Both the position numbers and the translations under genes were made by a program. The notes below the pieces were generated by a model. It did not search any database and was not told where the DNA came from. It was given only the letters and a program-made list of their open reading frames with translations. A stretch of DNA of 64,000 nucleotides from Serratia sp. AKBS12 (GTDB taxonomy: Bacteria; Pseudomonadota; Gammaproteobacteria; Enterobacterales; Enterobacteriaceae): assembly GCF_024793895.1 (NCBI RefSeq), contig NZ_JANUSB010000015.1, forward strand, positions 62,001-126,000, given 5' to 3'. Shown one piece after another: positions 19,326-29,853 of the stretch; the first letter of the stretch is position 1; every line of letters starts with the position of its first letter.

Positions 19326-20291
19326 TCACGATCGCTTAACCGTCAAACTGCCCCCATTTGTTGAAAACCGGTTAATCTCTGCCCTCGACAATATATCTCG
19401 ATCCCAAAACGGCTCATCCCCCAAATTGGCGAGCAAAAAATCAATAAATGCGCGGATTTTCGCAGGTATCTGTTTAGATGAAGGAAAAACTGCATACATG
19501 CCTATGGGAGGGCGCATATGCTCACGCAGTACAATTTCGAGTTCGCCTCTGCGGATCGCGTCATGAGCGATGAATGTCGGCAACATGGCTACGCCTAGAC
19601 CGGCGATAGCAGCTTCGCGAATAGCATCACCGTTGGAGAAACAGAGCTGTGACTTCATTATTGGTGCGCGATCGTTAGAGAAGCTCCAATAGCGACTTTC
19701 CTCGACATTGCTGTAACGGATACCGGGCATTGCCGCCAAATCATCTACCTGATTCGGGCGACCGTAGCGTTCGAGCAACGATGGGCTTGCGCAACATACG
19801 TGGCGAACGGTGGTAATTCGTCGCGCAATCAAGGAGGAGTCCCGCAAGTTAGCGATTCTGATCGCAAGGTCAAAGCCATCGCGAATGATGTCAGTCATCT
19901 TATCGTCTGTATCGAATTCCAGTGACAGTCTTGGATTAGCCGTAACAAACCGATCAATTACCCGGATAAGGCAGTGCGCTGTAAGCGAGACAGGAGCAGA
20001 AATCCGTAACCGTCCCTGCAAGTCCGTATGCTTTTCGCTAACGGCATTTTCCGCATCATTCAGCTCGGCAAGTATGCGCCTGGCTTGTTCATAGAACTCC
20101 TGTCCTGCATCTGTCAGGTGGATCTGCCGGGTGCTTCGATTCATGAGCGGAGATCCAAGCCGCGTCTCCAGATCGCGTACGCGACGGCTGATCGCAGATT
20201 TGGCCAGGGTGAGGCGTCTTGAAGCGGCAGCAAAACCCCCTGCCTCTACGACAGCAACATACGTTTTCAATTCCTCGAAGCGATCGGTCAT
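19326..20291 (-). CDS. LysR-family transcriptional regulator
   Basis: A 321-residue LysR-type regulator: N-terminal winged HTH (residues about 5-64, GGFAAASRRLTLAKSAISRRV) and a two-lobed effector-binding domain (about 90-295). It belongs to the DsdA/AaeR-like branch by general appearance. The final ~20 residues run past the usual end and are polar, which may be an altered C terminus. It is divergent from the membrane protein and hydrolase at 20597-21987, and is probably their regulator. Effector unknown. Confidence 0.85.
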   Translation of the reverse strand: MTDRFEELKTYVAVVEAGGFAAASRRLTLAKSAISRRVRDLETRLGSPLMNRSTRQIHLTDAGQEFYEQARRILAELNDAENAVSEKHTDLQGRLRISAPVSLTAHCLIRVIDRFVTANPRLSLEFDTDDKMTDIIRDGFDLAIRIANLRDSSLIARRITTVRHVCCASPSLLERYGRPNQVDDLAAMPGIRYSNVEESRYWSFSNDRAPIMKSQLCFSNGDAIREAAIAGLGVAMLPTFIAHDAIRRGELEIVLREHMRPPIGMYAVFPSSKQIPAKIRAFIDFLLANLGDEPFWDRDILSRAEINRFSTNGGSLTVKRS

Positions 20292-20505
20292 TGCACTTCA
20301 ATCCTCTGCTATCCCAAGCATGCCTTTTCGTTGACTATTTAATTGATTAATGCCAAACGGGGAACCATGTCAATGGTTACTGCACCGAAATTGAGAGCAA
20401 ATAGCGAATGCTCTCAAATGGCGGGACTGAGAAACATACCTGTTCGCTGTAATTGTCTGCTGGGCTCTGCGCCACACCTATATCGATGCCTAATTGAGAA
20501 CAATG

Positions 20506-20519
20506 AATTCTCCAGAATT
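20506..20519. promoter_or_regulatory. Candidate LysR operator palindrome
   Basis: A perfect 6-2-6 palindrome AATTCT-CC-AGAATT lies in the 305-bp divergent region between the LysR gene and the membrane-protein gene. It is a plausible regulator-binding site; the assignment is inference. Confidence 0.3.
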
Positions 20520-20596
20520 GGGATTGTCGCAATCGAAATATCGCCTGAGAATAAAATCTAACACTCTCATGAAACGTTGCCTGGGGGCACGCAATA

Positions 20597-21034
20597 ATGA
20601 CAAGCACTACGATGGCATCACAGCAAGCTGCGCTGGCCACTTTGCTCGCTAGGGCGGGGGCGCTCGCGTACTTTATCTGGGCTCTTCTCCACTTCCAGGC
20701 GGCGTGGTTGGTATACAAGCTGGGGCTATCCATGCCGCCAGGCATGGCAAGCGGGCGTGTTCAGCAGGACGCTTGGAATCTGCTCTGCTTCGCGACGATA
20801 GCAAGCGTCGCTACCGTCTTCAACTGGCGCAACGATGTTCGCGCCTGGTGGACCAATCTCGTTGTTGTGAGCGCAACAGATATTGGTTTTATCGCCTTTG
20901 TTCTGGTGCCGGGTTATATGCCCTGGTGGCCAGGAGCACTTGGCCCGATATTTTGGATAGTAGGGGTGCTGTTTTCCACCGTCGCAGTCTTGGTCAATCG
21001 CCGTAAGAATACGCGCTTCGATACGACAGGTTAG
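20597..21034 (+). CDS. Small four-helix membrane protein, unknown function
   Basis: A 145-residue protein with four hydrophobic segments (about 10-35, 60-77, 87-107, 112-133) and little outside the membrane, ending in a basic Arg/Lys tail. I do not recognise a named family. It sits in the same orientation as the isochorismatase-family gene, 320 bp upstream of it, and is divergent from the LysR regulator, so it is probably part of the same transferred module. A good Shine-Dalgarno is not obvious. Confidence 0.6.
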   Translation: MTSTTMASQQAALATLLARAGALAYFIWALLHFQAAWLVYKLGLSMPPGMASGRVQQDAWNLLCFATIASVATVFNWRNDVRAWWTNLVVVSATDIGFIAFVLVPGYMPWWPGALGPIFWIVGVLFSTVAVLVNRRKNTRFDTTG

Positions 21035-21354
21035 GTAGTTCAAATTCAGCAGCGCCAGGGGCGCGGCGGTTGTTGATTAGGCCACATTGGCCGGAGCATC
21101 GCCAATCGACGCCAAAGGAGGCGGGTGTGTCAATTGCGCTCATAGCAGGCCAGGCCAAGACGTGATGGTGATTGGTATGCGAGCCATTCTGTCAGGCGCG
21201 TCGGGCGTCGACCTTTTAAGCAATTACTGAAATCGTGTTTGGTGGATTTCAGCCAGGGGCCGTAGTCGTTGAATCCAACGAAACGTCCTATCCGTCGGCT
21301 GGTCGCGACCACGGCCAGTCAAAATTTGTCTGCAACGAGAAAGAGAGAGAGCTA

Positions 21355-21987
21355 ATGGCCAGCGAACCTATTCGTGATCCCAATTCTGACCACCTACTGA
21401 CCCCGGAAAATTGCGCGTTCCTTCTGATCGACTATCAGCCAGTCCAGGTCAGCTCGATCCGTTCGATGCCGCAGGAAGAGTTGGTCTTCAATATCGTCCA
21501 CAGTGTCAAGGCGGCGCTCAACTACAATGTGCCGATCGTCCATACGGCTGTGAACATTGCTACCGGCAAGAACAAGCCGCCTATCCAGCCCTTGATGGAC
21601 CTGCTGCCAAAGACTCCGGTGATTGACCGTACTTCGATCAACGCCTGGGAAGACCGGGACTTTAAGAAAGCTGTCGAAGCGACCGGTCGCAAGAAGCTGA
21701 TCATGACCGCGCTCTGGACGGAAGTATGCCTTACCTTCCCTGCGCTCGACGCTCTGAAGGAGGGGTACGAGGTTTATGTTGTCGCGGACGCCGTCGGCGG
21801 CACCTCGACGACCGCCCATGAAATGGGCCTTCGCCGCGTTGAGCAGGCCGGCGCCAAGATGATCAGCAGGACGATGCTCTGGTGCGAGCTACAGCGCGAC
21901 TGGAACCGTGAGAAGACGGTTCCGGGATTCATGGACGTGTTCGAGAACTGGGACGGTTTTAATCCGGAGAAAAATTCCAAGAACTGA
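21355..21987 (+). CDS. Isochorismatase-family (YcaC-like) hydrolase
   Basis: A 210-residue cysteine hydrolase of the isochorismatase fold. Catalytic Asp26 lies in LLIDYQP and the nucleophile Cys125 in WTEVCLTFPALDALKEGYEV, with the family's INAWEDRDFKKAVEATGRKKLI block between them. It resembles E. coli YcaC, whose substrate is unknown. ATG 21355 is chosen because AAGAGAGAGAG precedes it and the family N terminus fits; the frame is open 120 bp upstream. It forms an accessory module with the divergent LysR gene. Confidence 0.85.
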   Translation: MASEPIRDPNSDHLLTPENCAFLLIDYQPVQVSSIRSMPQEELVFNIVHSVKAALNYNVPIVHTAVNIATGKNKPPIQPLMDLLPKTPVIDRTSINAWEDRDFKKAVEATGRKKLIMTALWTEVCLTFPALDALKEGYEVYVVADAVGGTSTTAHEMGLRRVEQAGAKMISRTMLWCELQRDWNREKTVPGFMDVFENWDGFNPEKNSKN

Positions 21988-23150
<1,163 letters not shown>

Positions 23151-24605
23151 ATGAGTGGAAACATAATGCAAAGTCGGCATGATGAGTACCATAAACTAAC
23201 GCGTGGCGAACGCATTGGTTATGGCATGGGTGACTTTGCCCAAAACCTGGTTTTTGGCACCATCGGCGGTTTTCTTGCTCTTCACATGCTGACTGTAAAT
23301 ACCATCAGCACCGCCGCTGCCGGTTTTATATTTCTTTTTGTCAGAATCATCAATGTCTTTTGGGATCCCATGGTGGGGACTTTTGTTGACAAAAGGATTT
23401 CAGCCGCCGGAAAGTATCGTCCTTGGCTGTTAAGAGCAGGAATCCCACTCGTTATTCTTTCTGCCTTGCTTTTTGCTCCTATTCCTGAAGTCAGAGGCTC
23501 GGTTCCTTTTGCCTTTATCGTGTATCTGGCACTGGATTTGGTTTATTCGGTTGTGAATATTCCTTATGGTTCGCTTAATGCGTCATTAACCAGAGATCCT
23601 GAATCTATTGATAAACTGACCAGCACGCGAATGATGTTGGCCAATAGTGCCAATCTTCTGGTCTATACGCTATTTCCAATGTTTGTACAAATGGCTGCGC
23701 CAAAAGATCGGAGCCTCAAAGATACCGGATTTTTTGGGCTTGAACTCAATCTGGGTAATTATACCGATCCATCAGCGAGTTATGCCTGGTTTGGCGTTTA
23801 CTCGGTTTATATGATTATCGGGGCCGTGGCACTTTTACTCTGCTATAAATTAACAAAAGAACGCGTGGTCGCGACAGTAGAACAATCTGCCAACGTAAAA
23901 GCGACAGATTTGTTCCTTGAACTCAAAAATAATCGACCGCTTGTCGTTCTTGGACTTTTTTTCATGCTGGCTTTTACCTTCATGTTTTTCATGAACACGG
24001 TTAATGGCTTTTTCAATCAGTACGTGGTCGGCCATTCAGAATGGATGGGTGCCGTTGGCCTGGTTGCCTCAATTCCAGGTATCGTATTCCCCGTTTTCTG
24101 GCCACGACTCAAGAAAGTATTTGGTAAAAAAGGTTTCTTCCATCTTTTCCTTGGCATGTTTATTGTGGGTGAGTTTTTGACGTACATTTGGTCACTTGAT
24201 GGAATGCATGATGAGCTCTGGCTGGCTTATATCGCGACATTTATTAAGCAATGGGGCTTAACGTCGGCTACCGGCTTTATGTGGGCACTGGTGCCAGAAG
24301 TGATTGCCTATGGTGAATTAACATCAGGCAAGCGCAATGCCGCAATAATCAATGCCATTATGGGACTGTTTTTCAAGATTGGTTTTACCATTGGTGGTGC
24401 CGTGCCACTTTGGCTGCTGGCCGCGTATGGCTTTAACGAAACCGGTGTACAGCAACATGCAAATGCTATTGCCGGCATAAATATGACAGCCATTTGGATC
24501 CCGATAGTTTTAGCCTTTGTGTCGATGATCGTCATTCAGTTATATCCAATCACCGATAAAAACATCACGGATATCAACCGTCGTCTTGATGAGATTCGTA
24601 TATAG
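23151..24605 (+). CDS. GPH-family glycoside/cation symporter (xyloside permease, YagG/XynT-like)
   Basis: A 484-residue, 12-helix sugar:cation symporter of the glycoside-pentoside-hexuronide family. Diagnostic segments are YGMGDFAQNLVFGTIGGFLALHM at the N terminus, NVFWDPMVGTFVDKR after helix 2 and KYRPWLLRAGIPL. ATG 23151 is taken with AGGAGA 10 bases upstream; GTG 23142 is in frame but too close to that site. It pairs with the GH43 beta-xylosidase 59 bp downstream, as yagG-yagH do in E. coli. The coding sequence is clearly AT-richer than the core genes here, suggesting acquisition by transfer. Confidence 0.87.
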   Translation: MSGNIMQSRHDEYHKLTRGERIGYGMGDFAQNLVFGTIGGFLALHMLTVNTISTAAAGFIFLFVRIINVFWDPMVGTFVDKRISAAGKYRPWLLRAGIPLVILSALLFAPIPEVRGSVPFAFIVYLALDLVYSVVNIPYGSLNASLTRDPESIDKLTSTRMMLANSANLLVYTLFPMFVQMAAPKDRSLKDTGFFGLELNLGNYTDPSASYAWFGVYSVYMIIGAVALLLCYKLTKERVVATVEQSANVKATDLFLELKNNRPLVVLGLFFMLAFTFMFFMNTVNGFFNQYVVGHSEWMGAVGLVASIPGIVFPVFWPRLKKVFGKKGFFHLFLGMFIVGEFLTYIWSLDGMHDELWLAYIATFIKQWGLTSATGFMWALVPEVIAYGELTSGKRNAAIINAIMGLFFKIGFTIGGAVPLWLLAAYGFNETGVQQHANAIAGINMTAIWIPIVLAFVSMIVIQLYPITDKNITDINRRLDEIRI

Positions 24606-24664
24606 TTATAAATTATTTTTTTGATAAATACGCAAAAAGAAATTAATTAAAAAAGGTAAACGCC

Positions 24665-26344
24665 ATGTCCCTTATTCAAAACCCTATACTGCCTGGCTTC
24701 AACGCCGATCCAAGTATTATCCGTGTAGAGGATACTTACTATATCGCAAACTCGACATTTGAGTGGTTCCCTGGTGTCCGTTTACATGAGTCAAAAGACC
24801 TGGAGCACTGGAATCTTCTTCCCGCTCCATTGTCGACAACCGCTCTTTTAGATATGAAGGGCAACCCTTCGTCAGGGGGGATTTGGGCCCCGGCGCTCTC
24901 TTATGCCGATGGTAAATTCTGGTTGGTTTATACGGATGTGAAAATCACCGAAGGTGCCTTTAAAGACATGACAAACTACCTGACCACCGCAACGGATATT
25001 CGCGGTCCATGGAGCGATCCCATCAAACTTAATGGCGTCGGTTTTGATGCTTCACTGTTTCATGACGATGATGGCCGTAAATATTTGGTCCAGCAAACCT
25101 GGGACCATCGCGAGTACCATCACCCGTTTAATGGCATTACGTTAACCGAGTTTGATCCAAAGACGCTGAAGTTGAAACCAGAAACAGCGCGTACCATTTA
25201 TCGCGGTACTGCCGTTGCACTGGTTGAGGGGCCCCATCTCTACAAACTGAACGGGTATTACTATCTTTTTGCCGCTCAGGGGGGAACGGTATTTACCCAC
25301 CAGGAGGTGGTTGCTCGTTCCCAAACCCTGGATGCCAACAGCTTTGAAACAGCGCCAGGGGAGGTTTTCCTGACTAACGTAGATACCCCAGACAGCTACA
25401 TCCAAAAACAGGGGCATGGCAGCTTGGTTTCAACCCCCGAAGGGGAATGGTATTACGCCTCACTCTGCGCTCGTCCCTGGAATCATGCTGGTGAGTCTGT
25501 CTACGATCCTCGTGGTTGGTCAACCCTTGGCAGAGAAACGTCTATTCAGAAAGTTTTTTGGGATGAAGACGGCTGGCCACGCATTGTGGGAGGCCACGGC
25601 GGAAAAACCTTTGTCGAAGGGCCAAAGGGCGCTGTTTATACCCAAAGTGCAAAAGATCATAGTCAGCAAGATGAGTTTACAACTGCGACACTCGATCTTA
25701 ACTGGAATACGCTTCGTGTCCCGTTCAGCGAAAAAATGGGAACAACTGGCGATGGAAAATTGATGTTAATTGGTCAAGGTTCTTTAGCGAATACGCACGA
25801 CCTCTCGCTTATTGCCCGGCGCTGGCAAGCCTTTTATTTTAATGCTCAAGTCAAAGTGAAGTTCAATCCATTTAATTACCAACAAATGGCGGGCTTGACG
25901 AATTATTATAACGATCGTCACTGGAGCTTTGTTTTCATTACCTGGAATGAAATTAATGGTTCGGTCATCGAAGTAGGCGAGAATAATCGAGGGAAATACA
26001 CCTCATACCTGAAGGATAAAGCAATCAATATCCCGGAAGGCACCGAGTATGTCTGGTTTCGCACCAAGGTTAGAAAGCAAAGCTATTCTTATGAGTACAG
26101 TTTTGACGGAATGAGCTTCACTGAAATTCCTGTCCAATTGGATGCCGCAATTCTCTCAGACGATTACGTACTACAAAGTTATGGTGGGTTCTTCACCGGG
26201 GCATTCGTTGGCCTTGCGGTAGTCGACTACTCTGGTTATGCAGCCAGCGCAGAGTTTTATAATTTCGATTATCAGGAACTGGGTGACACGTTAATGGCCA
26301 ATGACACCTATAGCTGGGAAGCCGGTGAATCACGATTTAATTAA
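24665..26344 (+). CDS. GH43 beta-xylosidase / xylan 1,4-beta-xylosidase
   Basis: A 559-residue intracellular glycoside hydrolase of family 43 (no signal peptide). The five-blade propeller opens NPILPGFNADPSIIRV, with general base Asp15. The pKa-tuning Asp is in GFDASLFHDDDG and the general acid Glu188 is in VEGPHLYK. A C-terminal beta-sandwich domain (about 330-540) completes the GH43_11-type layout, as in XynB and YagH. It hydrolyses xylobiose or short xylo-oligosaccharides imported by the upstream GPH transporter. AAAGG precedes the ATG. Codon use is AT-rich like the transporter. Confidence 0.9.
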   Translation: MSLIQNPILPGFNADPSIIRVEDTYYIANSTFEWFPGVRLHESKDLEHWNLLPAPLSTTALLDMKGNPSSGGIWAPALSYADGKFWLVYTDVKITEGAFKDMTNYLTTATDIRGPWSDPIKLNGVGFDASLFHDDDGRKYLVQQTWDHREYHHPFNGITLTEFDPKTLKLKPETARTIYRGTAVALVEGPHLYKLNGYYYLFAAQGGTVFTHQEVVARSQTLDANSFETAPGEVFLTNVDTPDSYIQKQGHGSLVSTPEGEWYYASLCARPWNHAGESVYDPRGWSTLGRETSIQKVFWDEDGWPRIVGGHGGKTFVEGPKGAVYTQSAKDHSQQDEFTTATLDLNWNTLRVPFSEKMGTTGDGKLMLIGQGSLANTHDLSLIARRWQAFYFNAQVKVKFNPFNYQQMAGLTNYYNDRHWSFVFITWNEINGSVIEVGENNRGKYTSYLKDKAINIPEGTEYVWFRTKVRKQSYSYEYSFDGMSFTEIPVQLDAAILSDDYVLQSYGGFFTGAFVGLAVVDYSGYAASAEFYNFDYQELGDTLMANDTYSWEAGESRFN

Positions 26345-26803
26345 AGACTAAAGCGTGAACTCAGGTAATAGCTGCAACGCCCGGCCATCAAAATAAGGAA
26401 GGGGGTTGCTACCGTTCGGCGCTCATGGGCTGCCTAAAGGCGAGGGGGCGCCTGAAACCTGCTGCGGAAAGCCGATGGCTACCCCGCCAGGCGCACCGGG
26501 CGCAAACTCCACTGCTTGGGCAGGCTGCGGGCGAGACGCGCCAGCCTGTGATATTGATTATGCCATACCCACGGAATTATCTGACGAACGCCTTGCTGAC
26601 GCGTGAATTGGCAGAATAGAGCATTCACCATTATCAATACTCATATTTCATTACTCTGACTATGGAGATACGCATCACGCCAATCATTTAACTGTACCTC
26701 TGCGAAATAAAAATAAAATCAGCTTGTTTTGGTGGCGTTATTGCTATTTACACCAGAACTGGATGGTTATTTTTTCTGAGAAAATAATTAATTTGAGATA
26801 GCC
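26345..26803. other. Intergenic scar between the xylosidase and porin genes
   Basis: About 460 bp with no supported gene. A GC-rich block (26400-26620) interrupts AT-rich flanks and contains open frames ending near 26609-26619, one reading QPVILIMPYPRNYLTNALLTRE. It looks like the tail of a former gene but I recognise no family. The last 180 bp before the porin are AT-rich and probably hold the porin promoter and 5' UTR. Confidence 0.4.
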
Positions 26804-28183
26804 ATGAAAACTGTAAAAAAAATTCATTTAGCTATGGCGGTTATCACCGCGCTGAGCCCTATTTCCGTACTGGCTCAAGAATTCACTCAGGAACAGATTG
26901 ACGCCATCGTCGCTAAAGCGGTTGATAAAGCATTGGCCGAACGGCAGGCGAAAATCACCGCCGCCGCCGATAAAAAGGTCGATGTGATTACCGACCCGCA
27001 AACTACTGCGGGTTCGCCGGATTTAGCGATTCCATTTGGCCTCAAGTTCAGCGGCTACGCCCGTTATGGCGCTCACATCCAGACCGGCGACCAGAAATAT
27101 GTCGGCGTCGACGGTTCCTATAACGGCGCCTCGGCGATCGGTCGTCTGGGTAATGAAAGCAACGGCGGCGAATTCCAGCTCAGCAAGGCCTTCAAAAGCA
27201 GCCAAGGGGCCATCTGGGATCTTAACGTCATGTTTGATCACTGGAGCGACGAAGTGAACCTGAAAAAGGCTTACGTCGGCGTTACCAATGTCCTCGAATC
27301 GAACCCGAATGCCTATATCTGGGCAGGGCGAGACTTCCACCAACGTCCGCAACAGGGCATCAACGACTACTTCTGGATGAACCACGACGGCCAGGGAGCC
27401 GGGGTGAAGAATTTTGATATTGGTGGCGTACTGTTTGACGTGGCGACGGTGTCGCAGGTGAAATCCTGTAGCCCGGAAGTGATGGCTGACGAAACCAACC
27501 CATCACGCATCACCTGTACCGGCAGCTCCGACACCGGCGACAACGGCCACTACGCGCTGACCACCAAAACCCACGGCATCAAGGCCGGGCCGATCGACGT
27601 CGAAGTGTATGCCAACTACGGCTTTGACTCGAAAGCGGTGGATAGTGACGAGCGACTCGATGCCTGGCAGGGCGGGCTGGTATTAAGTCACACCAACGAC
27701 AGCGGGGTGAACAAGATCATTCTGCGCTACTCCGACAATTCGGATAACAGCGTCTACAACAAAACCGACGACCTGACCACGGTTTACGCCAGCTTTGAGG
27801 GCAGTCATAAATTCACCCGGCAGGCGCAGGTAGAATATCTGCTGGCCTTCCACGACTATGATAACGGCAGGGACAACGCCGATAACCGTAAAAACTACGG
27901 TGCCATAGTGCGGCCGATGTACTTTTGGAACGACGTGCACTCCACCTGGCTGGAAGCGGGCTACCAGCGGGTGGACTACGATCGGGGTGGGGATAACAAG
28001 GGCTGGAAGCTGACGCTGTCGCAAAATATTTCCATAGGTATGGGGCCAGAATTCCGCCCGATGCTACGCTTCTATGCCACCGGTGGCCAGGTGGATAACC
28101 GGCATACTGCCAAGATAGACGGCACCAGCGACCAGCGGCTGGATTCGCTGAATATCGGTGGCATGTTTGAGGCCTGGTTCTAA
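26804..28183 (+). CDS. LamB/ScrY-type carbohydrate porin
   Basis: A 459-residue outer-membrane porin precursor. The signal peptide (residues 1-24) ends SVLA before QEFTQEQ. It is followed by a short charged helical segment (AIVAKAVDKALAERQAKITAAADKK), which recalls the N-terminal coiled coil of ScrY. The barrel starts around FGLKFSGYARYGAHIQ, contains LamB-like blocks (GRLGNESNGGEFQLSKAF, WAGRDFHQRPQQGINDYFWMN) and ends in the C-terminal aromatic signal EAWF. It probably carries oligosaccharides across the outer membrane and may serve the upstream xyloside genes, although its GC content is closer to the core genome than theirs. Confidence 0.88.
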   Translation: MKTVKKIHLAMAVITALSPISVLAQEFTQEQIDAIVAKAVDKALAERQAKITAAADKKVDVITDPQTTAGSPDLAIPFGLKFSGYARYGAHIQTGDQKYVGVDGSYNGASAIGRLGNESNGGEFQLSKAFKSSQGAIWDLNVMFDHWSDEVNLKKAYVGVTNVLESNPNAYIWAGRDFHQRPQQGINDYFWMNHDGQGAGVKNFDIGGVLFDVATVSQVKSCSPEVMADETNPSRITCTGSSDTGDNGHYALTTKTHGIKAGPIDVEVYANYGFDSKAVDSDERLDAWQGGLVLSHTNDSGVNKIILRYSDNSDNSVYNKTDDLTTVYASFEGSHKFTRQAQVEYLLAFHDYDNGRDNADNRKNYGAIVRPMYFWNDVHSTWLEAGYQRVDYDRGGDNKGWKLTLSQNISIGMGPEFRPMLRFYATGGQVDNRHTAKIDGTSDQRLDSLNIGGMFEAWF

Positions 28184-28198
28184 GTTGGCTTGGTAATT

Positions 28199-28232
28199 CC
28201 TCACTTTCTCCTAATGGGGGAGTGAGGCTTTT
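28199..28232 (+). terminator. Rho-independent terminator after the porin gene
   Basis: Arms CCTCACT..CTCC and GGGG.AGTGAGG around a short TAAT loop, followed by CTTTT, 15 bases after the porin stop. Confidence 0.75.
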
Positions 28233-28593
28233 ACATCGAAGCAACGCTCACCCTTTGCCCTTACTTGCTGCCAAAAGGATTGAGGGATCCCTAGAGAAAT
28301 GAAAGCGAACCTCCGTAGCAAGACAGCCTGGCCCCTGTATGACGAATCAGCATTGCGGATGAAAATATGTCCTCGGCGGATATCCACATTATCTATCGTT
28401 GATACCTCGCTGAATAACGCAGATTTTCTCCCATGCGTATCGCGTGCTTACCCCAGATATCTTTGGAAACGGCAGTGGCTTAACATCCTGGAACCGGGCA
28501 ACGGCGGTTGATTGGTAATGGGAAACGCCTGTCGAGGTTAAACCGGGGCATAGTATCCCGATGCTGAACGCTCAACGTTGGTAGCAATAATCA
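28233..28593. other. Gene-free stretch ending in an isolated plus-strand terminator
   Basis: About 360 bp without a convincing ORF; a 70-codon frame at 28299-28511 has no Shine-Dalgarno and no recognisable features. Because a strong terminator for the plus strand lies at its end, it could contain a small RNA or the remains of a lost gene. I cannot identify either. Confidence 0.3.
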
Positions 28594-28618
28594 AGCCCGC
28601 GTCATTGCGGGCTTTTTT
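28594..28618 (+). terminator. Strong rho-independent terminator
   Basis: AGCCCGC-GTCATT-GCGGGCT stem-loop followed by six T residues. It terminates plus-strand transcription, but no plus-strand gene precedes it within 400 bp and the porin already has its own terminator. Confidence 0.85.
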
Positions 28619-28647
28619 AGATGACCGTAGCCGCATCGCGGGAGCGG

Positions 28648-29397
28648 TCAGGGGGTTCCGCTGACCAGCACCGGTTGCACGCTGGGTTGTGATATCACGC
28701 CAAATCGCTCGATGACCTCGGCCAGTTCAACATGACCGGTGCAGGCGCCGTTACCGCGTGGTATTTCACCACTTTCCAGCGCCGTCGCGTAGATAACCGC
28801 AGGGTCGGCTTCAATGCGGCTTCTCAGCGCGGCGAGCTTCGGCCAGCGCGTTTTATTGGCCACTTGATGAATATCGAGCCAGCGGGCGACGCCGATCAGC
28901 AGACCGTCGGCCAGGGTGGGGTGGTCGGTTAGCAGGAAAGGCGTATCGCCGATCATCTCCTCGAACCGGTCGTGACGCTTGATGACATACTCGCTGCCCC
29001 ATGCCTGCAACGCTTGCTGCATCGTCGGGTTTGGTGTCTGCATTTCCATCGCCACCCACAGTGGAGTGAATGCACCGGTAAAGCCGGTATTGATAAACGC
29101 CATGAGCTGATGCATGCGGTCGGCGTTGTGTGACAATGGATCAAAGCTGATTTTGCGGGCTGTGTCCCGTGCTTCCAGCCATGCCGCGATCGCCATGGTT
29201 TCGGTGAGCACCTCGCCCCGGTCGGTGATCAGCACCGGCGTTTCGACCCGTGGATTGAGCCGTTGATAGGAGGGTTCACGCATCTCGCCGAGCATGTCGA
29301 CGCGACAAAGCCGGTAGGGGCGCCCTAACCATTCGAGAGCAGCAACCAGCCCCATGGAGCTTCCTGCCGGGAAGCCGTATAACAAAATAGGTTCCAT
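28648..29397 (-). CDS. Glutathione S-transferase-family protein
   Basis: A 249-residue GST. An N-terminal thioredoxin-like domain (residues 1-80) contains the family's cis-Pro segment (NPRVETPVLITDRGEVLTETMAIAAWLE) and is followed by the all-helical C-terminal domain (NPTMQQALQAWGSEYVI, LLTDHPTLADGLLIGVARWL). The usual catalytic Ser/Cys region reads PAGSSMGLVAA. The C-terminal ~40 residues extend beyond the common GST core. It is divergent from an HxlR regulator, which commonly controls oxidoreductases or detoxifying enzymes next to it. Substrate unknown. Confidence 0.85.
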   Translation of the reverse strand: MEPILLYGFPAGSSMGLVAALEWLGRPYRLCRVDMLGEMREPSYQRLNPRVETPVLITDRGEVLTETMAIAAWLEARDTARKISFDPLSHNADRMHQLMAFINTGFTGAFTPLWVAMEMQTPNPTMQQALQAWGSEYVIKRHDRFEEMIGDTPFLLTDHPTLADGLLIGVARWLDIHQVANKTRWPKLAALRSRIEADPAVIYATALESGEIPRGNGACTGHVELAEVIERFGVISQPSVQPVLVSGTP

Positions 29398-29446
29398 ACT
29401 TTGGGTTCTCCAGGATTTATGTTGAAGTCACTGTGCAGCGATGTGT

Positions 29447-29457
29447 ACTGTAACAGT
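29447..29457. promoter_or_regulatory. Candidate operator between the GST and HxlR genes
   Basis: The palindrome ACTGT-A-ACAGT lies in the middle of the 108-bp divergent region. HxlR regulators bind palindromic sites in such regions. Inference from position and symmetry only. Confidence 0.3.
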
Positions 29458-29505
29458 CGATATCAGTAAGTAAATTACGCACTTTTTTGTTACCACGAGA
29501 GCGCT

Positions 29506-29853
29506 ATGAAAAACCTGATTTCCCGTTGCCCAATCGAAGAAGTGATGCAGATCCTCAGTGGCCGCTGGCCGACCTTACTGATCTACTATCTGCAGGATGG
29601 AACAAAACGCTTTAACCAATTGCGTCGGGATAATCCGACGATTTCACATAAAATGCTGACGCTTGAACTGCGCAAGCTGGAGGAGGCGGGAATTGTCCGC
29701 CGCACCGAGTTCGACGGTTATCCGCTGCGCGTCGAATATGATCTGACGCCTGCGGGAGAACGGCTGATACCGCTGATCGATGCGCTAGGTGCGTGGTGGG
29801 AGAAAACAGACGGCAATGAGGAAGGCGTGGCCGAGTTCGGTGCGACCCACTAG
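29506..29853 (+). CDS. HxlR-family winged-helix regulator
   Basis: A 115-residue MarR-like regulator of the HxlR family. The signature CPIEEVMQILSGRWPTLLIYYL begins at residue 9 with the conserved redox-capable Cys, followed by RFNQLRRDNPTISHKMLTLELRKLEEAGIVRR (recognition helix and wing) and the PLRVEYDLTPAGERLIPLIDALGAWW dimerisation tail. It is probably the local regulator of the divergent GST gene. Confidence 0.9.
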   Translation: MKNLISRCPIEEVMQILSGRWPTLLIYYLQDGTKRFNQLRRDNPTISHKMLTLELRKLEEAGIVRRTEFDGYPLRVEYDLTPAGERLIPLIDALGAWWEKTDGNEEGVAEFGATH

